A stretch of 64,000 bases of DNA from Thalassia testudinum (GCA_037157565.1 JAZHRO010000026.1:30990501-31054500); one strand, 5' to 3'; numbered from the stretch's first letter, positions 47,959-58,971 are shown. The notes: a model not told the origin generated them from the sequence alone. Program-made: numbers and translations.

Positions 47959-48135
47959 GACGTCTGGAACTTCTTCCAGACATCTTAAAAAATGGGATCA
48001 AATGGTACCTTGTCCTGCGTGGTCTCTCAGACGTCCAGAAGCCTGCAGGGGCGTCTGGCCTAGTTCCTAGACGTCCGATGGTCACCCCGGACGTCTGGAA
48101 GTCCCTCCAATCGTCTAGCACCACTGCTAGACGTC
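47959..48135 (-). repeat. GACGTC clusters, distal part of right LTR (pair plus six cores)
   Basis: A pair at 47959/47979, then 48030, 48050, 48070, 48090, 48110 and 48130, all in 20-bp steps. Confidence 0.85.
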
Positions 48136-48241
48136 TGGTTGGCGTTGGATGCGAATCTCAGAACCTGCGCATACCCATTCCTCGGGCTCAGTACGGACGG
48201 TCGAAGGAAAGGAAGAAGGTATGAAAATAACTTACCTTTCA

Positions 48242-48299
48242 GATGTCTGGACAGTCCTCCAGACGTCTTCCCCATCGTCTGGTTGGAAACTCAGACGTC
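48242..48299 (-). repeat. GACGTC cluster 20-12-20, leader of right LTR
   Basis: Cores at 48242, 48262, 48274 and 48294, followed on the minus strand by AAAGGTAAGT. Confidence 0.85.
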
Positions 48300-48734
48300 T
48301 GATTCTGGAAAAACTTCCAGAATCAAAGCGCAACTCGCCCTCCGCCCGCGAGGCACGGCCGCGCCGTGCCTTGTCCGCCTGCTGCTCGAGCTGCAGCAGG
48401 CCTCCCGCGTCACCCCGCTTCTGCTGCTCCCCTGCAGGCCGGCTCTAGCAGCCCCGGCTTGCTCGCCCTCACGGCCGAGCACCTCCTCCCTCACTCACCG
48501 CGGCTACCACCGGCACTGCTCGCTCACTCTCGCACTGGCTGGAAGGAGAAGAGGAAGGGGCGGAGGCGATGAGAGTGAGGGAGAGGGCGAGGCTTTTTAA
48601 AGCCGCGCGAGGAGAGAGAGAGAGAGCGAGACAGAAGGTAGCCTGCCCCCGCAGGAGAGAGGGAAAAAGCGACCGCAGGTCTACGCGTGCAGGCACGCAG
48701 ACGCAACCGCGCGTGCCGCCGAAATCGAATCCCA

Positions 48735-48792
48735 GACGTCTGGAAGGGGTTCCAGACGTCTGGTCCGACGTCTAGGCCACCTCCCAGACGTC
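48735..48792 (-). repeat. GACGTC cluster 20-12-20, U3 of right LTR
   Basis: Cores at 48735, 48755, 48767 and 48787, upstream of a TTTAAAAAG TATA-like box near 48594 on the minus strand. Confidence 0.85.
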
Positions 48793-49768
48793 TAAAGCCG
48801 CGCGTTCGTAATAGCCACCCCACGGGTCCCAGGGTTCAGCTAGCCACCCTACACCGACTTGGTAGGCCCTCTGGGCAAACTAAGGTAATCAGACGAGAGT
48901 GCGCAAACTGTGGAGGGGCGAGACCCCTGTTTGGTTCTAAGGGGCGAGACCCCTATTCTAAGAGGGCAAGGCCATATACTGTTTCGTGCTATACTTTGGG
49001 GCGTACCTGCTAGCGAAAATGATTGACCGCATGTCAATGCAGGGTAGCTACCCGTGTGCTTATCACGCGTGCCGTAGTCACCGCTACGTCTTGACAGTGA
49101 CCTCGAGGTGGTTGACTGGGTGTAGGACTACCACGGGAAACTCTCTCGGCTGGGAGAGCACCACGTGTACCTTCTACTCTACGAAAAAGACTGCAATCAA
49201 GATCGTTCCCACGAGGAACATGCATGATCAAGAACTATCTGGATACTTTGAGAAATGGGTGAAACGGAAATGTATAAAACAAATAAATAGAAATGAAAAT
49301 TAAACCTATTGCTTTTACTTTTTGTACTTAGATAATATAGATACCACTCTACTCAGCGTTCGCTGACTCTATCTTTTCATAACACTATTCAGGGCCAAGA
49401 GTTGAGCAACCCGAGCTTCCGGCTGCGGAGGGTGCTGGGCCCAGTCGAGCCCAGTCGTAGTTTACTTCAACGCTTTCTTTTGTTTTCTCTACTATTGTAG
49501 TAAGTAATGGACTTTTAGTTACTATTTTGCTTCTACTTGTTACTTCCGCTTTCCGTTATTGTTGTTGTGGTAGTATGTACTAAAAACAACAGATTTATTT
49601 TCCTTTACTGCTTTGTACGTTTCTTCTGCTTAGTTATATTACATATGTGAGTGTGGTTTACTTTCCTGCTTTTGGTTATTTCTTGTTGGATTACTGGATC
49701 TTGGGATTAGTCAAGGCGAGCTGATCTCAAGTCCTGTAGGGAACCGGGAATCGGGTCATAACAATGGA

Positions 49769-51111
49769 ACTCATCTTTATGGAAAATAAAAGTGCTCTTG
49801 GTTGCACGTAGCATGGATGAGAACAATCACATTATTCCCCTTGCTTTTGCTTTGGTTATGAAGAGAGGGAAGAAACTTGGTCATAGTTTCTTAGGCGAGT
49901 TAGAGATTTCATCATTTGTGATAGGGTTGGCCCTATATGCATCATTTCGAATAGAGATGGGGGGATTAAGGTTGCAATTGCAAATCCAGATGTGGGGATG
50001 CCTCCTCCATTTGTGATACATAAGTATTGTATGCATCATGTGACAAGTAACATTAATGATGAGTACAAAAACAATGCACTAAGAAAACTTGTGAATGCAG
50101 TAGTGCTTCAAACCTATAGACTTAAGTGTCAACAGTGCTTGGAAGAACTTCATGAATTATATGATACTACCCTTGGTTGGTTTACGAGGCATTCATTATC
50201 ACCTAATTTGTGGACACAAGCTTATGATGGTGGATACATATATGGCCAAATGATGACCAACATGAGTGAGAGCTACAATGCAGTATTGAAAGATGCCAGA
50301 ACCTTACCTGTTGCTACATTATTAAAGAAGACTTTTCATAACTGTGTGCAGTACTTTAAAGAATGATGAGTTGAAGTTGAAAATTGATTGAATAGATCGG
50401 AAAGTTACACCACATGGGCCAAGAAGAAATTGAATATGTGGCGAGATGTTGCCCGAAGACATAAGGTTGAACTATTTCAATGGCATCTTGAGATGACTAT
50501 TAAGGTTGTTACATGTGATCAACCAACAGAATCTAGCATGAAGGATGGGAAGATTTTGACAATCAATCTTATGGCCAGAACATGCTCATGTAAAAAGTGG
50601 CAAACTTGAAGGATCTCATGCTCCCATGCTTCTGCAACCATCGCACACAGAAATCTCAACATAGATGATTACATGTCACATTGGTATATATATATAGGAG
50701 CAAAAACTTAGTTATTATGTTGGAGGATTTTATCCAATGGCAAAGAGTGACTTATGGACATGGCAGGCACTTGAAATCTCCAAGATTATTCCAGATCCAA
50801 GGAGGAAGCGTAAGAAGGGACGCCCTAAAACAACTTGCATACATAATGAGACAGACTTGAAAGAGACATCACGACCAAATAATTATATCAAGTGTGGTAG
50901 ACTTAGGCACATAAGCTGTAATTGCAACATACGCCTACTACAAATGCAAATGTCTTTGGTCCATCACATTTCCCAACCAAAAAGACAACAACGAGATCCA
51001 AATGCACCTACCATTCTAAACAAATATAGGCTATGTGGGGAACTTGGTCACAACAGGAGACACTGTCGTAATCTGCCTGGTACATGTAATGTAGGAGGGA
51101 AGACTTCATAA
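49769..51111 (+). pseudogene. Mutator-like transposase, 3' half, with SWIM and zinc-knuckle tail
   Basis: It continues the IDG motif left at 35940 with THLYGK, then after a frameshift SMDENNHIIPLAFALV. It runs through YCMHHVTSNINDEYKNNALRKLV, YDGGYIYGQMMTNMSESYNAVLKDARTLPV, and a SWIM-type region CSCKKW...CSHA with an in-frame TGA between its halves. The tail has KKGRPK and two weak zinc knuckles (KCGRLRHISCNC; LCGELGHNRRHC, first cysteine lost). It has several stops and is inactive. Confidence 0.8.
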
Positions 51112-51389
51112 CTAAAGAAATGAAATTGATCAATGCAAAAAGTTTAATATTACATATTTTTATTGCATGTGGATGCATTTGGATGCATTTTTTTTCTTAC
51201 ATATTAATTGTATATTTTTATTGCATGCGTGCATATGGATCTAAGACCCATCGATGATTGCATTTTATGGGGTCAATCTAGACATCGCTTGGGCTATGTA
51301 TAGGAGGACCTTATGAGTAATTTATTTCATTTTATTATTTATAGTTTGTTTTTAGCATTGAAAATACTAACAATTTTATGTTATCATAT

Positions 51390-54300
51390 AAGATAGCTCA
51401 GGGTCACTTTTGCAGCTTCCATTCAGTTCTCTAGACTAACACTTGATCACGAGATTAGTGGCGAGATGGCAAACAAAGACACGTACTTTTCATATGCATC
51501 ATAGAGAGATGACTATTATACATTGGTGGATGTTCTATCACTATGGAATTGCCTACCGATGACAAGGTCATTATAGGTACATATTTTTATTAGATTTATT
51601 AGTACACCAATTTAATTCAAAGAAGATGTATGTGTGTTCACTAATATCTTCGTCGAATGTGAAATCGTTAACTTTTAGGCGCATATCCAAAGTGTATATA
51701 TGCCCTTCATAATCTCATAACTTTCAAGCAAAAATCCTAAACCATCATTTAATTAATACTGATATGAAATAAAAAGAAAAGGGACCATCAATTTAATAAA
51801 GTCCAAAAATATTCTTCAAGCTATAAATCCAACATCCTTAATCAAAATATTATTGAATCAATCAAATCTAAAAAAATTAGCAACAACATATTTAGAAAAA
51901 AAATAAATAGCTGAAATTAGATCCCTTGTCAATCCCACCTGTGCCAAACTCACATTTGGCAAAAAGTTAGCAGCGACAGCAGATTTAGAAAATTCTAGTT
52001 GTGCCAAATTTAGACTTCTAGATCCTTTGCTACTGTTGAATGTTGATGTTGTTGCTAACATTTTTGCTAGTGCTGTTGCTACGGAAATTTTTCGCTACTG
52101 CTGAATGTTGCTAGAATCAATGGCTGCTATTGCTGCTGCTGCCATTGTTTTCTACGATTGTTGTTGCTACCAGTAGATTTAGAAAAAATGCAACAGGGGC
52201 ACCCAAAAAATGCAACAGTAGGGACTTCCACATCTTGTCAATCCCAAAACATGTAACGGTCCATTTAGAAAAACAAATTTGTGTTTTCAGTCACCTTTAC
52301 ATGTATGGACTAAATTAGTTTTTTTTTTAAAGATGTATATATGGACTGAATTAGTTTCATAATTTGTATTTAATGAAATGATCATTCACCTATTTAGCTT
52401 CAAAACCTACTCTAATGTTTTCACTAATTTTTTCTACTTTAATGTTACAAGTCATACAAATAGAAATTGGCCAGGTTTGTATCAGCAACTACTTGGATGC
52501 CAACCACTTACCCTAAAGGGATCACGAATCAACTTACATTGGCTAAAGAAGAATTTTGGAGAGCTACCAGAACATGCCAATGAAAAGACAGTCCAACAGC
52601 ATGCATGGGCATACATCTTGCAGTTGCTAGGATGGATCATCTTCCCCAACAAGTTCAGTACTCGAGTATCACTTATTTACTTGTCCTTGCTGCAGGATTT
52701 TGATGTTGCCAAATGATTAAGTTGGAGATCTGCATGTCTGGCATTCCTATGTATGTTTGAAAAGGAAATTATTTTCTTTTGAGCTTTAACTAATTCACAA
52801 TGATGTAACTTATGCTAGCTGACATACAAATGTAGACATCTTTGAAGAGTTGCTTACAACATAACTATATAAATCATTGGGTGCCTCATTCTACTTCAAT
52901 TGTGAGCATGGGAGCGATTCTCGCATATCACCCCCGTAGTATACTAATGGTCAAAATGGAATAGGAGACCACCAGCTTGTCTCAGTGATGCATAATTAGA
53001 GGCTATTGAGCATCCGACACACATGTTGTGCATCCATACAAGCTGCCAACAAGTAAATAAGAAATCAGTTTCCCTATCTTATAGGTTATTAGTTTTTAAC
53101 TAGGTTAACTGTGGTTTGGGCCATTCTATAATTTATTTTAGGTTGTTTGGAGGCTATATACCAAAGACATCATAGCACAACTGCCTCAACTTGTTTGGCC
53201 AACTAGGAGATTTGGAATACTCATGTGCCATTGGTGCACTATTGAGCAATACTTCTCTGATCGAGTTCTGCACCAATTTGATGGACGACAAGGTCCTTCA
53301 AATGATTGTAATACAAATAAGGCTCTTCATTCCATTGACCGAAGAAGGCATTGCTTGGAGATTGAAGCATGCCCTACACATAGGTGGATGGAATCCAAGA
53401 AGATGTCAGCTTCAACAAGTTATCCCACCAGCTACCAATAGATCCATGGTGACTAATGATTACGATGAGTGGTATCATCACATAACATAGAGATGAATAG
53501 GATACCATGGTGAGCTACTCTGAAGTAAGGTTTACTCATTGATAACCTTTCCATTCCTTAACATTTATTTGTTTTCCTAATCTTTGAAATTTAAGAAGTG
53601 ATATATTTTGGTTTCAGCTTGAGAGATGGGATGAAGTTATAAAGCACTAGAGGGACACGCAAGAGATGGTTGTTATCATATCAATAGCACAAGAGGAAAA
53701 GCAGATATTAGAGTTTGAGATTTCACATCACTTTGTTGAGTTGCCAACCATTGACCCTTTGGATGATGACGAATATGATGTCGATGATGGTGCTATGGAT
53801 CCCATTTCCCTTATCCATGGACGTGGTTGAGGACATGGATGAGGTTAGGTGCAAGGACAAGGACACGTACATAGGAGGCAAGGAGCTAGCAAACATGGAG
53901 CTACACAAAGGAAGGCACAACAGCATCATGTGGAGTAGCCTCATATACAATAGTAGGAGGAAGGCCCTCAAATGGAAGATATACTTGGTGATCCTCAAGT
54001 GGAAGGCAACCCACCTAAAGATCACGATACTCAGGTGGAAGGCCCTGACCAAAGTGAAAGTCTGGTGGAAGGAGGCCCTCCTAAAGATCATGATATTCAG
54101 GTAGAGGTCGATCATTAGGATGAGGATGATTCTTAGGTGGTTACTCCCTCAAATATGATGATAAACATTGCCCCTACTACTCCACCAGCACCACGTAAGA
54201 AACGAGGAGATGGAAATGACTTTGAAGGATGTTATGTAGACCTCCTCCATTGTTTGAAACAGCCCACCTCGAGCTCCATTATTTGCGAGTCATGATGGCT

Positions 54301-54480
54301 TGTAAACTGAGGATATTGACATACAGATGCAGATTGAGACTAATTCACCTCTAAATTCGTTGAAAACATATCAGAGGAAGAAGAGAAAGAAGATATAGTA
54401 TCTACTTTGTTGTACCCTCACTTATGCTTTGTACCACATTTGTTTCTTGTGATGTGTGTAATGTATGCATCTTTTATTTT
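51390..54480 (+). pseudogene. Plant mobile domain (PMD) protein gene carried with the MULE
   Basis: An exon-like piece at 51430-51580 reads WRDGKQRHVLF and YTLVDVLSLWNCLPMT in broken form, matching the PMD start. The piece at 52466-52716 reads GCQPLTLKGSRINLHWLKKNF, then QQHAWAYILQLLGWIIFPN and YLSLLQDFD, the PMD core. The piece at 53145-53440 reads VWRPYTKDIIAQLPQLVW, CHWCTIEQYFSDRVLHQFDGRQG. A disordered tail follows with a repeated VEG.PPKDHD unit (about 53960-54110). Frames change and stops occur. PMD proteins occur as host genes and inside MULE and gypsy elements; here the context is a MULE. Confidence 0.6.
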
Positions 54481-54733
54481 TCCAAAACTCATGGAGATCT
54501 TATAAATGTTAAATACATCTTCTTGTCATTTAATGGGCAAAATATTATTTTTTTATGGTTGTGGAATGAAGTGTGAAATAAGGAGGATGTTTGCATTTGT
54601 TGGGAATGTTATTTTTTTAGTTTTTTTATTATGGTTGTGGAAGTTGGAGCAATAGAAATTTTTAGTATGAATGTTATGTTTTTTTTGTTTTTCAAAAATA
54701 GCAACTAGAGCTTGCAAGGAATAGGAGGATTTG

Positions 54734-54762
54734 TGGGGAGGGGGGCGGAGAGGGGGGGGGGG
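54734..54762 (+). other. G-rich tract with G-quadruplex potential
   Basis: Runs of 4, 6, 2 and 12 G in 29 bp separated by 1-3 bases, near the right limit of the MULE region. Confidence 0.8.
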
Positions 54763-55229
54763 TGTCACTCATAAAGTTGACTCTTGAAGGGTTGACTTGA
54801 AAGCACTAGAGGGGGGTGGTTAGCACTAATGGTAGCTATTGGTGCAAGGGCACCATGATCGTTAATTTTGATGATAACTAAACACTTGTTATTTAACATT
54901 TGCATTGATCATAGTTTCAAGATCAATGCAAATTGTCACAAGTGTAAAGGAGCTCTAGCTCTCATCCATGGCAGATTGGAGGAGCTTGATGAAGGAGGAG
55001 CTTCGCGTGAAGCGAGAGCTTGAAGACAAGAAGAATAGGATAGATGTCTTTTTGTCTTGTATTTTGTATTTGTATCTTTTTGTTCTTTGCTCTTTTCTTG
55101 CTTAGATTATTTGTTAAAGAGCCTGAAAGTATCCTACAGTAGTCATAGGATCACATACACAACCCTAGGATACTTAGACATCTTGTAAAGAACTTAAAAA
55201 ATCAAATTAGGCATCAGACAGCCTGATCA

Positions 55230-55384
55230 GACGTCCAATTTGGACATCAGACGTCTGATCTTAGACTTTAAGACATCTGGCTGTTTGATCAGACGTCCAA
55301 AACACTCAGGCTAGAAACCTCTCTGTCTGTCACTTTCAAACATCTAGTCCTTATTCCAGACGTCTGAGGACCTTGCTAGACGTC
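55230..55384 (+). repeat. GACGTC clusters in the SIRE-like LTR (first block)
   Basis: Cores at 55230, 55250, 55272 and 55292 (20, 22, 20 bp) and 55339, 55359 and 55379 (20, 20 bp), about 600-750 bp upstream of the TATA box. Confidence 0.75.
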
Positions 55385-55587
55385 CAACTAAAAGACCGTT
55401 GGCTTGACAAACTTAATCATTGAGGATTAACCCTTAATATGATTTACATTTACTTCAAACAACTGTAGAGCATCCCAGATGTCTGATAAATAGATGTTAG
55501 GCTAAGATCTGACCCAAATCACTTATTGTCATAACTAATAGCCGTTTAGCCTCAGGAAATAAATTCCCACAAAGAATCCTATTTCCA

Positions 55588-55842
55588 GACGTCCAAACAT
55601 CTTGCCAGAAATCTGACATGTCATCTATGCAACTTATCTCTAGAACCATGTTTTGATCTTGTGAAAATAGGAAAGAAACATTCTTACGATTAGACATCTG
55701 ATTATTAGCCCATACATCTTATGATTGAATCTTAGACGTCTGTCTTGATCCAACTCAATCCAGACCTTCCATCCTTCTAAATCAGATGACCAATCCCTAG
55801 ATCAGACGATGGCCCAAATGTCTAACCTTAAAATCAGACATC
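55588..55842 (+). repeat. GACGTC clusters in the SIRE-like LTR (second block, includes a 20-12-20 unit)
   Basis: Cores at 55588/55608 (20 bp), 55693/55713/55735 (20, 22 bp), and 55785, 55805, 55817 and 55837 (20, 12, 20 bp). The last unit repeats exactly the family G spacing although the LTR is otherwise unrelated. Confidence 0.75.
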
Positions 55843-55956
55843 TGATAACCCTGTCAGAATCATAAATGACCTTGATTTTGGCCTGATTTGCCTTGGGTTT
55901 ATTCCCAACGGCTAATAAAAGCCTTCCAAGGCCTTCCAAAGCCTTCTTAGGACCTC

Positions 55957-55964
55957 TATAAATA
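55957..55964 (+). promoter_or_regulatory. TATA box of the SIRE-like LTR
   Basis: TATAAATA within 'cctctataaatagaaaagc', downstream of the GACGTC clusters. Confidence 0.6.
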
Positions 55965-56446
55965 GAAAAGCACCCTTCCTAAACTAAGTATACAAAGAGA
56001 ACACTACTTCCACCATTATTGTGTCAAAGAAGAGATAATCAAGAAGAGAAATGTTGTTGCTCTCCAAGATCTTCTAGCCCACACTAGAGAGAACCATATT
56101 CACTATGCACCCGCTCTCCCACCATTGCATACGAGAGCGCCATCGTGCCTTACGTGGATCACGCACCCTTGTTACTAGCCAACACACTTCCATTAAAGGA
56201 AAGTTTTCTTTTCCTATAGTAGCTAGATTTAATACATCTTTGTGGCTCTATAGGATATATTGTAATTGTCTTTGTTTGGGTATTCGCTTTGCAAATTCTC
56301 GTCTCTCGTGCAAGACAAAATACTCCTCATGAAGAGGAGGGGTTTGAGGTACGCTACCTTCGTTTAAGTAGCGTCGGTTGTAAGAGGTTGAACTATCCTC
56401 GTATTAAGTAGTTCTGATAGTGGATTTGATCCACTAGGTCGATCAG

Positions 56447-58191
56447 TGATGTAAACACATTTACACTACTTAAGATGTCTATTTATGCATGTTCTTAAGC
56501 ATAGGATTGCATTGCGTGCTATAAATATTGCATAACAAGTATCATCTTGCATTTAGAGTAGTTTAAATGAAATGGAGGTTAATTATCTCCTTTTATGTGC
56601 TTGGACAGGGCAAACATTTTATCGGGGCCTCGGATCAAAGATCCAACCGTATGGATGTGATCAAGGTGAATATTGGAGTTCAACGACTCCAAGATCGCCT
56701 TAATCAGGCATCCGTAGCATCAGATAGTGACCGGGGAACCCTAGAAGATCAAGGGCCAGGATGGTGTAAATCCATACTTCAAATGACAAATCCAACCACA
56801 CGGATGAATTCGGATCGACGATCGCAACCCAACGAAGCAAAAATCAAGTCAATCCGACATCCGTGGCACCATCTACAACATCCAGAAGATGGATGGCCAA
56901 GATGGCGACACGTGGTGCCATCTCGGCCGCCCAAATATCCGCATGCATTCAGTGAAGCTTCCTCACCCGCTCCCTCTCCGCCGTTGGATCTCGATCCAAC
57001 AGCTGTGGACAGCCGCACCTAAAAGCATCCGCTCAACCATCTACGCCTCATAGCGCAGCGGTCGAGGGCGCTATCGCGAGCAGCGGACGCGCGTTCGAGC
57101 CGCAGCGAAGGGAAGAAAAGAGCAGGCAAGCGAGTGCGGGCGGGTGTTGGATCGTCATCGGGCGGCTCAGATCCTCCGATAACGTTCACGTGCTATTGCA
57201 CGCGCGACGAGGACGCACCATCGTACGCATTGAGGCAGGCGCACAACAGCGGGCGAAGGAGCATCCTAAGCCGTCCGATCTCACGATCGAACGGCTGAGA
57301 TTTGATGAATGTGGGCGGGCGTTGTACGCGGGCAGCTGAGGAGGCGCGCATGGGGAGCGCCCACTACACACACGTTGAGGCTTTAGCGACGATTTTATCC
57401 GTCACTAAAGACCCCTTATTTATTGTTTTAAAGATGTAATGACCAATTTGCCCCAACTCCTTGCAACTATAAAAGGAGACCCCCTCCATACGAAATTCTC
57501 ATCCCTTCTCTTCTCTACCTCTCCAAAGCTTAAGAGAAGCTTGTCCCACACCCGGGATGCTTATTGCGAGATAAAGTCCAAATTTTCGTCCCCCTTCGGA
57601 AGTGGATCCTGCGACGATGATGACATGCTGCTCCGTTCCCGTTCTTCTGCTTCGTCTTGCTTCATCCTCCTTCGTCTAGGCGTCGTCCCATCCGGCTCGT
57701 CCTCCAAGTGACCGTCCAGGAGGATATCTCTCTCCCTATTCTTTTTACTGCTTTCTAATATAGATTTACTGCTTTCTAGTGTAGTTCTGTTCATCCTCCA
57801 AGCATTCGTCGAGGAGGACATTTCTCCCTCCATTCTTTTAATGCTTTCTAGAGTAAATTTATCGCTTTCTAGTGCAATTGTGTTATGCTTTCTAGTTGTA
57901 ATGAACAATCTCCTTAGTGATAAATTCTCTGTTTATTCTACATCTCATTTTTTATTTCTATGTGTAATATTCTCTCTCTCTTACCCTCTCTCTCTCTTCT
58001 ATTTATTGTAAATAATTAGATAGTTTTAAACTGAATTACTTCGTGACAAATAAAAAGAAATGCGTAGTTTTTAAATCAAACATCCGCCTCCCTGTGTTCG
58101 ACCCGGAATTTTCATTTCGGTATAAATTTTATTTGTTAAACACGAATTCTTCGCTTTCAAGCTACAATGACAGGTTTTTCAAAACCAAACA
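56447..58191 (+). mobile_element. Family A LTR A4 (diverged), nested in the SIRE-like LTR
   Basis: It starts TGATGTAAACACATTTAC and follows LTR A1-A3 in order: the 'tatttatgcatgttc' block, the 'gaatgatcg...catcttgcattt'-type block, a TATA box actataaaagg near 57468, and the 'cctccctgtgttcgacccgg' block. It is clearly diverged from A1-A3. The 3' end is approximate and no clear target duplication was seen. Confidence 0.6.
57051..57101 (+). other. tRNA-like box A / box B pair inside LTR A4
   Basis: TAGCGCAGCGG (57051) fits the pol III box A consensus and GCGTTCGAGCC (57091) fits box B, with a plausible D-stem (AGCGC/GCGCT). No good anticodon or acceptor stem forms. It may be a tRNA-derived fossil or chance in GC-rich sequence. 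Confidence 0.25.
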
Positions 58192-58364
58192 CGTTAGCGT
58201 AGCAATTCGAGCGTTCAATAATTAGAAAATCCTAAGGCAAGAAGCTTAAGTGATGGTTTTTACCCGAGTTTGGGTTCCATCTAAAAATATCTGTGTACTT
58301 GTGTGATTGCTCTATTTGAGTGATTGTATTATTTTCCGCATCTTATTTTATATCACGCATATCT

Positions 58365-58971
58365 CACCCCCTCCATCAGAACCTTCAACAGCAAATAAAG
58401 ACAATTTAAGAATTAAGAATGCAATCAAACAATTTGGATAGAAAAGAGAGTACAAAAAACCACAACAGTAAAATATATAGTGGAAAACCCTCTCAAAGGG
58501 AAAACCATTACGCAAGTCTCCCAACCTAGGATTTTGTATCAAGCTAACTCAAAATCACTAAATCGGTACTTAAAGGGTACCAAACCTTTGTTGCAACCTA
58601 CTCTTAACACCCAAATCAAGGTTGGAGGTGATTCCCTTATATAGAGGGGTCATGTGGGGTCCAAACCTACCTAAGGGTACACCTTCCATTGTTCAAACAT
58701 GTCCTCACAATCCTCCAACCAATGGGCAAAAACCACTTTTTGAAAAGCACTTTTCCTGCGGATCAACTAACATTATGTGATAACGTTAGGTTAGAACTAA
58801 CGTTAGCTCAAATGGTTTGCAATTTGCTGGAAGTGTAATTTGAAGCAAAGTCGACCTTTAAAGGGTCGATTTTGTTTAAAATGAAGCGGCTCCTAATTTC
58901 TTTGTTGTGAGTCGCCCCGAAATATAATTTCTTAATGCGTAATTAACTATTAATTTTTTATTAATGTCGTC
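58365..58971. other. Unassigned sequence between SIRE-like tail and LTR N4
   Basis: There is no coding frame. 'cccttatatagagg' near 58636 looks like a TATA box and 'tggaaaaccctctcaaagggaaaacc' is reminiscent of copia internal sequence, so another retroelement fragment is likely. I cannot identify it. Confidence 0.3.

Larger units (their letters stand above)
40251..48813 (-). mobile_element. Ty3/gypsy retrotransposon of family G (antisense) with 2.65-kb LTRs and a deleted pol
   Basis: LTRs are 40251-42918 and 46163-48813, flanked by the exact duplication GCCAC (40246-40250 and 48814-48818). A tRNA-iMet primer site is at 46144-46159. The 3.2-kb internal part holds gag, protease and RT, followed directly by the C-terminal tail of the polyprotein, so RNase H and most of integrase are missing. 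Gag and RT resemble the Del/Tekay type. The LTRs differ at 7 sites in their first 190 bp, nearly all transitions, so it is a fairly young insertion. It lies inside the outer family G LTR in opposite orientation. Confidence 0.93.
46163..48813 (-). repeat. 5' LTR of the gypsy element (right copy)
   Basis: 2651 bp. On the plus strand it starts TGTAACGATCC and ends TTCGTAATA (the terminal CA has become TA). It lacks one 12-bp step of the U3 cluster compared with the left copy. Confidence 0.92.
35941..49763 (+). mobile_element. Solo LTR of family G (sense), split by two further family G insertions
   Basis: Outer ends TGTAATGACCC (35941) and GGGTCATAACA (49763) are flanked by the exact duplication ATGGA (35936-35940 and 49764-49768). 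The LTR itself is made of 35941-36781, 39522-40250 and 48819-49763, about 2.5 kb in total, with no internal gag-pol. The pieces match family G LTRs in reverse complement and in correct order. TATATAAA lies at 36131. It sits in the middle of the MULE transposase. It is interrupted by the antisense solo LTR 36782-39516 and the antisense gypsy element 40251-48813. Confidence 0.88.
32751..54830 (+). mobile_element. Mutator-like element with mudrA-type transposase and PMD gene (boundaries uncertain)
   Basis: The element is inferred from two decayed coding modules on the plus strand: a MULE transposase (about 34445-35940, continuing at 49764-51111) and a plant mobile domain protein (about 51390-54480). 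The transposase is split by 13.8 kb of nested LTR sequence. I could not find convincing terminal inverted repeats. TTGACTT-rich sequence occurs near both ends but in direct, not inverted, orientation. Association of PMD with MULEs and gypsy elements is known in plants. The limits given are approximate. Confidence 0.5.
54867..58364 (+). mobile_element. SIRE-like LTR (solo or truncated), interrupted by a family A LTR
   Basis: The left part (54867-56446) begins 'tgatcgttaattttgatgataact', holds a long U3 with several GACGTC clusters, and has a TATAAATA box at 55957. The right part (58192-58364) has the 'gtttgggttcc...gtgtgattgctc...ttttccgcatctta' tail typical of SIRE/Maximus LTRs. No gag-pol is present. 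The exact ends and target duplication are not resolved. Confidence 0.45.

Noticed and set aside
48735..48792. Analogy of the 12/20 spacing to 12/23 recombination signals
   Set aside because: The motifs are self-palindromes without heptamer-nonamer structure, and no recombinase is present. The numerical likeness is coincidence.
32640..54800. Terminal inverted repeats of the MULE from the TTGACTT-rich sequences
   Set aside because: The two stretches are in direct, not inverted, orientation, so they do not define TIRs.
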